Shown in pieces: positions 7,893 through 16,516 of a stretch of 64,000 bases of DNA; the stretch's first letter is position 1; each line of letters begins with the position of its first letter. Position numbers and translations under genes: made by a program. The notes beneath the pieces are model-generated. The model saw only the letters and a list, made by a program, of their open reading frames with translations. It searched no databases and had not been told where the DNA came from. Source of the DNA: Gemmatimonadota bacterium (lineage in GTDB: Bacteria; Gemmatimonadota; Gemmatimonadetes; Longimicrobiales; Gaopeijiaceae); contig VGVR01000007.1 of the NCBI GenBank assembly GCA_016873995.1, forward strand, positions 50,250 to 114,249, written 5' to 3'.

Positions 7893-10214
7893 CTAGAACC
7901 GCAGCAGGCGGCTGATCTTGAGCACGAACGCCCGGTTCTCGAGTTCGGGGATCCCGCTACCCAGCGTGGATCGCTCGTCGGTGTAAACCGCGAAGAACTC
8001 GCTTCCTGGGGCATACTCCCAGCGGAACCGGAGATTCGTGCTGAACGCGTCGGCGTCCGTGTCGTACTGCACGAGCCCGCCGACGAACATGAGCGGCGTG
8101 AAGGCGAGGTCGGCGCGCACGCCGACGACGGTCGCATTGAAATCGCCGGCGGGAAGGCGCACGTCGTTGTAGGAGATGGAGGGGAGGAGCGAGAGCCGAT
8201 TGTGGAGCGCGATTCTGCCGCGTTGGAACTGTACCGTGGTGATCGTGCCGTCGTAGAATTCGCCGATCTCCAGGGATGCCTGACCCGACGCGCGCCGCTG
8301 GCCGCCGAACGTGTACTGCAGGGTGGCGCTCTTGAAGTCGTAGTCGCCCGCAGGAACCGACACGGTGCTCGAGACCCGGAGGGGCCTTTCGAGCCGCTCG
8401 ACGTTCGACGAGCCACGCAGACCGACCATGTCGCTGTTCTCGAACTCGACGTTGAGGCCGCCGCTCCAGACTTCCGTTTCGAGGGCGCCGAGATCGAGGC
8501 TCTCGATGCGCTCGTAGCCGGCCTCCACCGTGAACTGGCGGATCCACTCGATGTTGCGAGGCCGCGGGCTGTAGCGCGTCGAGCCCGAGTACCTGCGGAA
8601 GTCGTCCCTCCGCACCAGGCCGATCTCCGGGTTGAAGTCGTCCGACACCACGAGGTACTGTCCGTTCAAGCCATACGTGTCGCCGTCGTAACTGGCCCGC
8701 GCCGTGTAGGCGTCCTTCACGCTCGCGACCCCCTCCGTGCGCGCCTGTGCATAGAAGCCCCCAAAGCCAACGGTTTGGCCGAACCCGAAGTTCGCGTCGA
8801 CGCCATACGCTTGGTTGCTGCCGCAGCCCGTGAGCGATCGCGAGCGATTGGTGAAGAGGGCGCCGATGTTGCTGCGGCGCAGAACGTCCGACTTGACTCT
8901 CACGACGGTGAAGTTGGTGGCAGGCGCCATATCCGCGACGCGATCGGTCTGGACGTTCATCGCGCCGAATGCGAGCCGTCCTTCCTTTCCGGTCACGCGA
9001 GCCCCAGCCAGGATCGGAACTGCTTCACTGCCGATGAGCCCGATCCGTCGTGAGTAGAACATCGTGGGCATCCCGCGGCCCCCCCCCCCCCCCCCGCCGC
9101 CACCACCACCGCCGCCTCGTCCACCACCACCGCCTGTGCCCCGGCCGAAATCGAATGTCCCCTGTCCCTCGAGGAAGAATTCCCGCTTCTCCGGGAAGGA
9201 CAGGCTGAAGCGACTCAGGTTGACCTGGCGCTCGTCCACCTCCACTTGAGCGAAGTCGGTGTTGTAGGTGAGGTCGGCGGTGATGTTCGCCGTGATGCCG
9301 AGCTTGAAGTCGACGCCCAGGTCGCCATCGACATCGTTCGAGATCCTCGGGACTCGCGTGAGGTTGCTGGTGAGGCTGGACGTCGCGTACGGCTTGATCT
9401 CGATGTTCTTGCCGGCAGGGGGTAGATCCAGCCCAGTCAGCGTCGCCGCAGCGGAGACGCGATTGATGCTCTGCCTGCCTCCCGTCGAGGCGGGCACGAA
9501 CGCGACGTGAGAGTACTCGTTCCTGCGTCGAATGGCACGGCGGATCTGGATGCCCCAGGTATGGTCCGATCCGGACACGTAGCGAATCGACTTGAATGGG
9601 ATGGCCATCTCCACGACCCAGCCCCCGTCGAACTGGCCCCCGCGCACGGACCACACGGGGTTCCAGTCGTTGTTGGGAGCTTCGTCGGTGACCCATTGGT
9701 CGTTACGCGCGCCGAGCCAGTTCGCGTACATGTTGAAGCCGTTGCGACCGTCGTGGAACGTGTCGAACAGCGCGCCGAAGAAGTCGTTCTCCCTGAGGCC
9801 GTCCGTATCGCGGCGCATCTCGTTGGCGACCCACCCTTCGGGGCCTGCCGAGTCCCAGCAGCGGCAGGACAGATAGAGGTTCTCTTCGTCGAACATCACC
9901 CATGCCTCGGTGCGCTCGGTGATGGGCTGACCCTCGTCGGGAATGGTCTGGAGGAAGCGGTCGATGGGCAGGTTGTCTCGATAGACCGCCTCGTCGAGCG
10001 CGCCGTCCAGCCGCAACGGTTCGCTCAGCCGAATCGCGCGGATGGTGGCGCGCCCGTCTTCCGTGCCCGCGAGCGAGGCCGGTGCCAACGGGGGAGGCGG
10101 GTTCTGTCCGGCATCCGAGGATAGGCTCGCCTGGGCGGCGAGCGCCGGCGGAAGTGCCAAAGCGAGCGCGAACGCCGAGCCCAGCCAGCAAACGGTTCCG
10201 TTTCTCATTCGCAT
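7893..10214 (-). CDS. secreted CBM9-like / DUF5916 protein with poly-Gly tract
   Basis: A 773-residue exported protein: signal peptide (to about residue 27), an N-terminal carbohydrate-binding-module-9-like sandwich (LDGALDEAVY ... YLSCRCWDS ... EMAIPFKSIRY), then a long beta-strand region typical of DUF5916 that probably forms an outer-membrane barrel and ends in an aromatic residue (KISRLLRF). FAQVEVDERQVNLSRFSLSFPEKREFFLEG is split here as its two diagnostic parts, VDERQVNLSRFSL and FPEKREFFLEG. Near residues 360-385 lies a Gly-rich insert encoded partly by a 17-base homopolymer. It is a clear paralog of the protein at 14150-16417. Role unknown; outer-membrane substrate binding is likely. 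Confidence 0.85.
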   Translation of the reverse strand: MRMRNGTVCWLGSAFALALALPPALAAQASLSSDAGQNPPPPLAPASLAGTEDGRATIRAIRLSEPLRLDGALDEAVYRDNLPIDRFLQTIPDEGQPITERTEAWVMFDEENLYLSCRCWDSAGPEGWVANEMRRDTDGLRENDFFGALFDTFHDGRNGFNMYANWLGARNDQWVTDEAPNNDWNPVWSVRGGQFDGGWVVEMAIPFKSIRYVSGSDHTWGIQIRRAIRRRNEYSHVAFVPASTGGRQSINRVSAAATLTGLDLPPAGKNIEIKPYATSSLTSNLTRVPRISNDVDGDLGVDFKLGITANITADLTYNTDFAQVEVDERQVNLSRFSLSFPEKREFFLEGQGTFDFGRGTGGGGGRGGGGGGGGGGGGGRGMPTMFYSRRIGLIGSEAVPILAGARVTGKEGRLAFGAMNVQTDRVADMAPATNFTVVRVKSDVLRRSNIGALFTNRSRSLTGCGSNQAYGVDANFGFGQTVGFGGFYAQARTEGVASVKDAYTARASYDGDTYGLNGQYLVVSDDFNPEIGLVRRDDFRRYSGSTRYSPRPRNIEWIRQFTVEAGYERIESLDLGALETEVWSGGLNVEFENSDMVGLRGSSNVERLERPLRVSSTVSVPAGDYDFKSATLQYTFGGQRRASGQASLEIGEFYDGTITTVQFQRGRIALHNRLSLLPSISYNDVRLPAGDFNATVVGVRADLAFTPLMFVGGLVQYDTDADAFSTNLRFRWEYAPGSEFFAVYTDERSTLGSGIPELENRAFVLKISRLLRF
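9079..9095. repeat. 17-base C homopolymer inside the DUF5916 gene
   Basis: Seventeen consecutive Cs on the plus strand (poly-G in the coding strand) encode part of a Gly run and are followed by further GGN codons. As given, the frame is kept on both sides. Tracts this long are prone to slippage in replication and to miscounting in sequencing, so the true length is uncertain. Confidence 0.95.
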
Positions 10215-10361
10215 CTAGACACGCTGCCGCACCATCCGGTTGGGGGCCGGGCAGCCAGAGGGTGGTGGCGACTCGCAGTCCGCGCCCTGTGTGCGTTTCC
10301 GGCGCTGGTTCGTCATATCTAACGAGAGGGTTCCAGAAAGCTGCGCCTCGGGCACCAACTC

Positions 10362-10870
10362 GTGAAGACCGATTGGGCGGAAGTCTACCGCGCCACCTAC
10401 GGCGATCTCGTCCGTTACCTGTCATGGGGGTCGGCGACGAGGACCACGCGCACGACCTCGCACAGGAGGCGTTCGCCCGTGTGCTCGACCGAGACCCGAC
10501 CAACGCGCGCGCGCTGATCTTCCGGGTCGCGGTCAACCTCGCGCGCGACGAGGCCCGCACGGTGGTACGCCGCAAGCGACACCTGACGCTCCTACGCGTC
10601 GAGGCGGACCTGCAAGCGGAAGCGGGCGCCTCACCCGCTGAGCAGGCGCAGCGGTCGGAGGCCGTGGAACGGCTCCGCCGAGCTCTCGACAAACTCGCGG
10701 AGCGGGATCGCGAAGTGCTTCTGCTGTGGGATGCGGGTCTCTCCTACGCGGACATCGCCGATCAGACCGGTTTGGCGCTGGGTGGCATCGCAACGACGCT
10801 CGTGAGGGCCAAGAAGAAACTCGTGGAAGCGTACGACTCGCTGGAGATGAACGATGCAGCATTTGGATGA
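10362..10870 (+). CDS. ECF RNA polymerase sigma factor, with apparent 1-base frameshift
   Basis: A short sigma-70-family factor. The first 21 codons from GTG 10362 (KTDWAEVYRATYGDLVRYL) are sigma region 2.1, but the following region 2 (VGDEDHAHDLAQEAFARVL), the linker and region 4 (KLAERDREVLLLWDAGLSYADIA ... ATTLVRAKKKL) lie in another frame. Adding one G to the G5 run at 10426-10430 joins them as RYLSWGVGDEDHAHD, giving about 169 residues. The intact second part from ATG 10424 lacks region 2.1. The stop overlaps the start of the anti-sigma gene by 17 bases. A sequencing error in the G run is the simplest reading. Confidence 0.85.
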
Positions 10871-12107
10871 AGCAACCCTGCAGGCGTGGGTGGACCGAGC
10901 GCGTTTTGGGCTCGACCCGTCCAAGCTCGCGCAGATCGAGCAGCACCTCGCCGTGTGCGGCAGCTGCGCTTCCCAGGCCGAGGCTCTCGGCGCTCTCGGC
11001 CTACGGGCGCATGCCCTACTCGCGATCGGGCGCGAGCGGCACGCTCCTCGCGTGACCTACGAGGACGTGGTCCGGCGCGCCCACGGGTCGCGCACGCGTA
11101 TGCGCAAGATCAAGGCGACGTGGGCAGCGAGTGTGGTAGTTGCGCTCGGGCTGGGATGGGTGTCGAACAACCTCTATCGTGCAGGCTTCTCACCGGACGC
11201 GGCGGGCGCCGCGGGCACTTCGTCGTTGGCCACCTCGACGCAGTCGACGACGGTGCTCGGTGGGTCGCCGGGCGCACCAAGCCCGGGGGCAGCGTCGGTC
11301 GCAGGCACCGCCGCGTCCGACCCGAGCAGGCTGCGCTCAGCTGCGGATGTAGCGTCGAACGTCGCGTCCGCGTCGGGCAATCCCAACCAAGATACGTCCG
11401 CGGGCGCAGCAGGGTCGACAGCGTCGAGGGTCGATCCCGACGGTGTCGTCGTGCGCGGATTCGTGGCGGACGAGGGGGGGAGGCCGGTCCCGAGCGCCGA
11501 AGTGTACGTGGCCGAGCTCGAGGTCGGGGTGCTCACCCAGCAGAACGGACGGTACGATCTGCAGCTGCTGAGCGAACCAGATTCCTTCGAGTTGACCGTG
11601 CAGCGCATCGGCTTCAGGCAGCAGACGCGCGCGCTCAACAGCGGGGAAGGTGACTACATCGCCGCCGACTTCCGTCTGCGGGAGGAGGCCCTCGCGCTGG
11701 ACGAGATCATCGTCACCGGGGAAGCAGACGGCACGCAGAGGCGGTCGAGCGGCAACAGGACGGCCGCCTTGCGTGCCGCTCCCTTCGTGTGGCGCCCCGC
11801 GCCCTCGATCGCCGCGGAGGGCTACGTGGGGTCCGACCTGTGGACGATGCCCGAGATGGACGTCTTGGCGCTCGAGGTCGCGTACGGCGACAACCCGAAC
11901 GAGACGCATGTTGCTCGTGTTCGTCAGGCCTTGGGCGGCGGCAGGACTCTGACGCTCATCCAGGGCCGTACCGACGGGCGGCGCACGCGGTGGCCGATCC
12001 AGTCGGCAGGTGCGGTGGTGTCGACATGGCGCGGCGAAATGTTGATCACGGCAACCGCTGCCGTTTCCGCGGACTCGCTACGGGTGTTGCTCAGCCAGTT
12101 GCGGTAG
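10854..12107 (+). CDS. anti-sigma factor fused to a carboxypeptidase-regulatory-like domain
   Basis: A 417-residue protein. The N-terminus has the zinc anti-sigma (ZAS) signature H31-x3-C35-x2-C38 (HLAVCGSC), followed by a membrane helix at about 84-102, so it should hold the co-encoded ECF sigma factor at the membrane. The periplasmic part is a Ser/Ala/Thr-rich linker, then a carboxypeptidase-D regulatory-like sandwich at about 198-275 (VVVRGFVADEGGRPVPSAEVYV ... is the pattern in two halves: VVVRGFVADEGG and RPVPSAEVYV). This ends in LDEIIVTGEA, a phrase otherwise found just before the plug of TonB-dependent receptors. The C-terminal 110 residues are not recognised. It overlaps the sigma gene, so they form one regulatory unit. 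Confidence 0.8.
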   Translation: MQHLDEATLQAWVDRARFGLDPSKLAQIEQHLAVCGSCASQAEALGALGLRAHALLAIGRERHAPRVTYEDVVRRAHGSRTRMRKIKATWAASVVVALGLGWVSNNLYRAGFSPDAAGAAGTSSLATSTQSTTVLGGSPGAPSPGAASVAGTAASDPSRLRSAADVASNVASASGNPNQDTSAGAAGSTASRVDPDGVVVRGFVADEGGRPVPSAEVYVAELEVGVLTQQNGRYDLQLLSEPDSFELTVQRIGFRQQTRALNSGEGDYIAADFRLREEALALDEIIVTGEADGTQRRSSGNRTAALRAAPFVWRPAPSIAAEGYVGSDLWTMPEMDVLALEVAYGDNPNETHVARVRQALGGGRTLTLIQGRTDGRRTRWPIQSAGAVVSTWRGEMLITATAAVSADSLRVLLSQLR

Positions 12108-12135
12108 CTAACCGAATGCCGTCGTGAGGAACCTT

Positions 12136-12151
12136 CCGAAGGCTCCTTCGG
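12136..12151. terminator. short hairpin between convergent genes
   Basis: CCGAAGG-CT-CCTTCGG lies between the convergent ends of the anti-sigma gene (12107) and the kinase gene (12192). It can form CCGAA/TTCGG with a six-base loop. It is a plausible but weak terminator because no T run follows. Confidence 0.4.
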
Positions 12152-12191
12152 CGTCTTCGGTCGTGCGTCTCGGGCATGGCAGCGTGTGGAG

Positions 12192-13886
12192 CTACTGAAG
12201 CGCCGCGAGGGCCTCGTCGAGGGTCCCCTCTAAGTACGCCACATTGTGGAAGGCCTCCCACGCGATCGCTTGGGCCACGTAGCGCGCGTCACCTGCTGTC
12301 CGACCGACCACGACGACCCGGGTGTTGTGGTCTTCCATGGGCAAGCGCCCGTGGTCTTTCGCCAAACGGATCTCGCCGGCGTCCCTCGTGTCGAGGACGC
12401 CGCTTCGCGGGATGTTCACGGCATCTGGTAGACTCCCGGATGCGAAGGCGTCGGGCTCTCGTGCGTCGATGACCACCGCGGTACGGTCTCTCGTCAGTAC
12501 GTAGCGTAGGCCGTCGGGCTCGATCACCGAGATGCCGCCGAAGGCGCGCCAGACAGGTATGCCGAGTTGATAGCGCCGTACGTTCGTGTGCCCGGCGGCC
12601 CGGAGCTCGGACGCCAGGCGGGTGCTCCTGGGGCAGTACGGTCCGTTGCAGTACAGCACCAGCGGCCGCGCGAGGTCGCCGCCGACGAGTCGGCTCACTT
12701 CGGCCACGTCCGAGACGTACATGGACATGGGCATGCCGGGCCGCGCGGCCACGTTGAGCGCGCCCGCGACGTGGCCGATCGCGTACTCGAGGTGCGGTCG
12801 CGCGTCGAGAATGATGGCGGAGTCGTTTGCCAGGAGTTGCTGAAGCTCCTCGGTCGTGATCTCGTCACTCGCATCCGCGATGTCGACACGGGCACCGCCA
12901 ATTCTTTCCACTCCCCAGAGGCCCAGGGCGATCGCGGCGACTGCCCACGGGGCTGCCTGCACGAGGGTCGACCGTCTGCGACTCCCCAGCCGTGGCGCGG
13001 CGACATCGGTCGCGGTGCCTTGCTCGGACAGCGGCGCGCCCCACGGTTCGGACGCCCCGCGCACGAGCGCTTCACCGAACTTGGCCGCTGTGGCGTATCG
13101 ATCCGCGGGGAGTCGCGCCAACGCCTTCAGCACCGCCCGATCCAGCGCCACGGGCGCGCTCTCTCGCAGCTGACGAATCTCCTTGGGGTGTTCGGTGAGG
13201 ATCCGCGCCACCACCGACTGAGCAGTCCGACCCGTGAACGGAGGTTTTCCTGTCAGCATCTCGTAGACGACGCAGCCCAGCGAGTAGACGTCGGTGCGGG
13301 CGTCGAGCCCCCGCTCCCCGGTCGCCTGTTCGGGGCTCATGTAGTACGGCGTTCCCATCGATAGACCGGCCTTGGTCAGTAGATTGTCGGCGATCGTGCT
13401 CAACGCGAGCGCGATCCCGAAGTCCGTCACCACGGCCTGGCCGTCCTGAAAGAGAACGTTTTCCGGCTTCATGTCCCGGTGGATGACACCGTGGCGATGG
13501 GCGTAGTCCAACGCGCTCGCAACCGCGCGTCCGATATCGACGGCTTCCTCGACCGGAAGCTGCTTTTCCCGTTGGAGCCGTGCGCGGAGCGTCTCGCCCT
13601 TCACGTAGGGCATGGTGTAGTAGATCAGCCCGTCGGCCTCGCCCGAATCGAAGAGCGGTAGGATGTTCGGATGCTGGAGCGCCGCCGTGACGCGGATCTC
13701 TGCGAGGAGACGCTCGGCGCCCACGACGGCGCCCAGCTCTGGGCGAAGGACTTTGAGGGCGACCAGCCGGTCGTGTTTCACGTCGCGCGCGAGGTACACC
13801 GTGGCCATTCCGCCAACGCCGAGTTCGCGCACGATGGTGAATCGATCGGCGAGGGCGATCGAGAGTCGGTCGACCGCACTACTCAC
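12192..13886 (-). CDS. membrane Ser/Thr protein kinase fused to two rhodanese domains
   Basis: A 564-residue protein. The kinase domain is at about 14-280: Gly loop GVGGMATVY, catalytic VIHRDMKPENV (HRD at 136-138), DFG at 155-157 and APE-equivalent MSPEQATGE. A single membrane helix follows at about 308-326, then two rhodanese domains (about 343-451 and 453-562) predicted to be extracytoplasmic. The first keeps a Cys in the active loop (LYCNGPYCPRS, Cys413); the second has VVVGRTAGDA and no Cys, so it is probably inactive. GTG 13886 is chosen because AAGGAGGT sits seven bases upstream, although the frame opens earlier. Kinase-rhodanese fusion is unusual; it could sense sulfane sulfur or redox state. 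Confidence 0.88.
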   Translation of the reverse strand: MSSAVDRLSIALADRFTIVRELGVGGMATVYLARDVKHDRLVALKVLRPELGAVVGAERLLAEIRVTAALQHPNILPLFDSGEADGLIYYTMPYVKGETLRARLQREKQLPVEEAVDIGRAVASALDYAHRHGVIHRDMKPENVLFQDGQAVVTDFGIALALSTIADNLLTKAGLSMGTPYYMSPEQATGERGLDARTDVYSLGCVVYEMLTGKPPFTGRTAQSVVARILTEHPKEIRQLRESAPVALDRAVLKALARLPADRYATAAKFGEALVRGASEPWGAPLSEQGTATDVAAPRLGSRRRSTLVQAAPWAVAAIALGLWGVERIGGARVDIADASDEITTEELQQLLANDSAIILDARPHLEYAIGHVAGALNVAARPGMPMSMYVSDVAEVSRLVGGDLARPLVLYCNGPYCPRSTRLASELRAAGHTNVRRYQLGIPVWRAFGGISVIEPDGLRYVLTRDRTAVVIDAREPDAFASGSLPDAVNIPRSGVLDTRDAGEIRLAKDHGRLPMEDHNTRVVVVGRTAGDARYVAQAIAWEAFHNVAYLEGTLDEALAALQ

Positions 13887-14149
13887 CCGGACCTCCTTGT
13901 TCTTCGTCTCCCGAGATACAGGGCGAGAGGGCCGTGCGCTCCTTACATGGCCCAAACATCATGATCATCGGAGGAGACGCGGGTTCACGCAAACATCCAG
14001 GCCCCGAGCGCCGGGGGCGGCGGATGCGGCCCCGCCCGAGGGTCCGGAGGTCTCGATGCCTCGGGGTCTGGTCCTCGGAGTCGCTCTAGGGCAGCCGCTC
14101 TGCGCGAGGTGGGGGGCGCGACCTTCCTGGCCGTGCTAGCTTCGAGCGC

Positions 14150-16417
14150 ATGGAGCGCAATCGCCTTCCGGTGGAGTGGCTCGGGGTAGCTTTTGGGGCT
14201 GCCATCGTGGTGCTGTTCGCGCCGGCATGGGCGTTCGCGCAGCAGGCTCCTGCGGTGGATACCCCTTCGGTGACTGCCGCGCCGCGACTGCTGGCCACTC
14301 GCGCGAACGGACCCGTGACGCTCGACGGCGTGCTCGACGAGCCGGCGTGGGCCCTGGCGCCGGTGGCGAGTGGGTTCGTGCAAAACGAGCCCGCGGAGGG
14401 TCGGCCCGCTTCGCTGGATACCGAGGTCCGCGTCCTCTATGACGACCGCGCCGTGTATTTCGGCGTCTTCGCCCACGACGACGAGCCCGGGTCGCTGGTC
14501 GTGAGTGACCTGAGGAAGGACTTCAACGCGGCCGCGGGTGATGCCGTCCTGATCGTGATCGACACGTTCCTCGACCGGCGCAACGGCTTCGAGTTCGCGA
14601 CGAACCCGGCGGGCGCGAAGTGGGACGCCCAGATGTCGAACGAGGGTCGCGAGAGCAACGCCAACTGGGACGGCATCTGGGACGTACGCACGCGCGTAGC
14701 CAGCGACGGGTGGTATGCAGAGATCCGCATCCCGCTGCTCACGCTCAGGTTCACGCGCGCCGATCCACAGACGTGGGGCATCAACTTTCAGCGTAGGCTG
14801 CGGCGGAGGAACGAGGAGAGCTTCTGGGCACCTCTGCCGCGTATCTACGACATCCACCGCGTTTCGATGGCCGGCTCCATGGACGACCTGCGTCAGATCC
14901 GGCCCGGCCGGAACCTCCGCGTGAAGCCGTATGCGGCCGGCACGTCGAGCAGCGGGGCGCGGCCCACGAAGCGAGAGCTCGACGGCGGCCTCGACGTGAA
15001 GTACGGGCTGACCGCCGGCCTGACGCTCGACGTGACCGTGAACACCGACTTCTCGCAGGTCGAGGCCGACGAACAGCAGGTGAATCTGACGCGCTTCAGC
15101 CTGCTTTTTCCCGAGAAGCGTGAGTTCTTCCTGGAGAACTCGGGGATCTTCCAATTCGGGCTTCCGTCCACCGGACAGACGGCTGTGGGCAGCGCCAGGC
15201 CGGCGGCGTCGGGGCGCCAGAACTCGCCGCCCGACATGAGGCTCTTCTTCAGCCGGCAGATCGGGCTGTCGTCGGCGGGGAGCGCGATTCCCATACAGGT
15301 CGGCTCCCGGGTTTCCGGTCGGGTCGGCGCCTACTCGATCGGCGCGCTGAACATCCAACAGGCGGAGCAGGGGACCGTTCCTTCGACCAACTTCACGGCT
15401 GTGCGCGCCAGTCGGGCCGTGCTCGCCAACTCCGATTTCGGCTTCATGCTCCTGAACAAGGAGGAGAGCGGCGCGGGCTACAATCGAGTCGGCGGTGTCG
15501 ACGCGAACTTCCGCTTCGGCGAGCTCTCACTCGGCGGCTATGCCGTGAAGACCGATGCGCCTCAGAGCGTCGTGCCGGGCAGCGGCGAAGACTTCACGGC
15601 GCGCGCGAACTTCACCTACACATCGCGCACGTGGCTCGCGCGCGGGCTCTACGAAGTGGTCGGTCAGCGGTTCCGCAACGAGATGGGTTTCGTGCCACGA
15701 ACTGGAGTGGACCACGTCGCATCCTATGGCCGGATGAACCTGAGGCCTGCGTGGGCGTCCGAGCGCTTCAGCATCCGCGAGATCGGACCCCACTTCCACT
15801 TCGACCAGTTCGACCGGCGCGATGGCACCGGCACGGAGTCCCGCTACCTGGACTGGCACATCGTGCTCACCATGAACGACAGCGGGTTCTTCGAGGCCGG
15901 CGTCAACGGCAATCGCGAGAACAACGTGCGACCTTTCACGCTCAACGCAGCTCGCGGCGTGATCGTAGCGCCAGGGGAGTACGACTTCGACGAGTACTTC
16001 GCGCTCTACCGATCGAACAACGCAGCGCGCTTCTCGTTCGAGACGCGCTTCTCGAGTGGTGACCTATACGACGGCCACCGTAATGGGTACGCCTTTGCGC
16101 CGACCATCCGCATGAACGAACACCTGAACGCCTCGTTCAGCGTGCAGGTCAACGACATCGACCTGCCCTCGACGTCGTACGTGTCGACGCTGATGGCGGC
16201 GAGGCTGGACTACAGCGTCAACACGCGCGTCTTTTTCAACGCGCTCGTGCAGTACAACACAGATACCGAGGAGTGGAGCTCGAACGTTCGTCTGAACGTG
16301 ATTCACCGGCCCCTGAGCGACTTCTTCCTCGTGTACAACGAGCGCCGATCTGGAAGCACCGGCGACCTCGTAGACCGATCGATCGTCGCGAAGCTGACGT
16401 ACCTGTTCGCGTTCTGA
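14150..16417 (+). CDS. secreted CBM9-like / DUF5916 protein
   Basis: A 755-residue exported protein with a signal peptide (to about residue 33, ending AFAQQ), an N-terminal CBM9-like domain (LDGVLDEPAW ... EIRIPLLTLRFT) and the DUF5916 region with VEADEQQVNLTRFSLLFPEK and REFFLENSG. The C-terminal part alternates polar and hydrophobic residues and ends LTYLFAF, as in outer-membrane barrels. It is a paralog of the product at 7893-10214 but lacks the poly-Gly insert. It is transcribed divergently from the kinase gene; the 263-base gap between them must hold both promoters, but I see no clear boxes. Confidence 0.85.
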   Translation: MERNRLPVEWLGVAFGAAIVVLFAPAWAFAQQAPAVDTPSVTAAPRLLATRANGPVTLDGVLDEPAWALAPVASGFVQNEPAEGRPASLDTEVRVLYDDRAVYFGVFAHDDEPGSLVVSDLRKDFNAAAGDAVLIVIDTFLDRRNGFEFATNPAGAKWDAQMSNEGRESNANWDGIWDVRTRVASDGWYAEIRIPLLTLRFTRADPQTWGINFQRRLRRRNEESFWAPLPRIYDIHRVSMAGSMDDLRQIRPGRNLRVKPYAAGTSSSGARPTKRELDGGLDVKYGLTAGLTLDVTVNTDFSQVEADEQQVNLTRFSLLFPEKREFFLENSGIFQFGLPSTGQTAVGSARPAASGRQNSPPDMRLFFSRQIGLSSAGSAIPIQVGSRVSGRVGAYSIGALNIQQAEQGTVPSTNFTAVRASRAVLANSDFGFMLLNKEESGAGYNRVGGVDANFRFGELSLGGYAVKTDAPQSVVPGSGEDFTARANFTYTSRTWLARGLYEVVGQRFRNEMGFVPRTGVDHVASYGRMNLRPAWASERFSIREIGPHFHFDQFDRRDGTGTESRYLDWHIVLTMNDSGFFEAGVNGNRENNVRPFTLNAARGVIVAPGEYDFDEYFALYRSNNAARFSFETRFSSGDLYDGHRNGYAFAPTIRMNEHLNASFSVQVNDIDLPSTSYVSTLMAARLDYSVNTRVFFNALVQYNTDTEEWSSNVRLNVIHRPLSDFFLVYNERRSGSTGDLVDRSIVAKLTYLFAF

Positions 16418-16463
16418 GGGCGCCCGTTCATGACTGCGGCAAGCCGACGGCGGGTGTGACCGT

Positions 16464-16477
16464 GCGAAGGCCTTCGC
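16464..16477. terminator. 14-bp palindrome between convergent genes
   Basis: GCGAAGGCCTTCGC is a perfect palindrome in the 99-base gap between the end of the DUF5916 gene (16417) and the end of the facing phosphohydrolase gene (16517). Termination is the likeliest role from its position. A fully self-complementary core gives a poor RNA loop, so this is tentative. Confidence 0.3.
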
Positions 16478-16516
16478 GACGAGACCGGAGACTACAGCGC
16501 GAACGATAGGCCTCGC

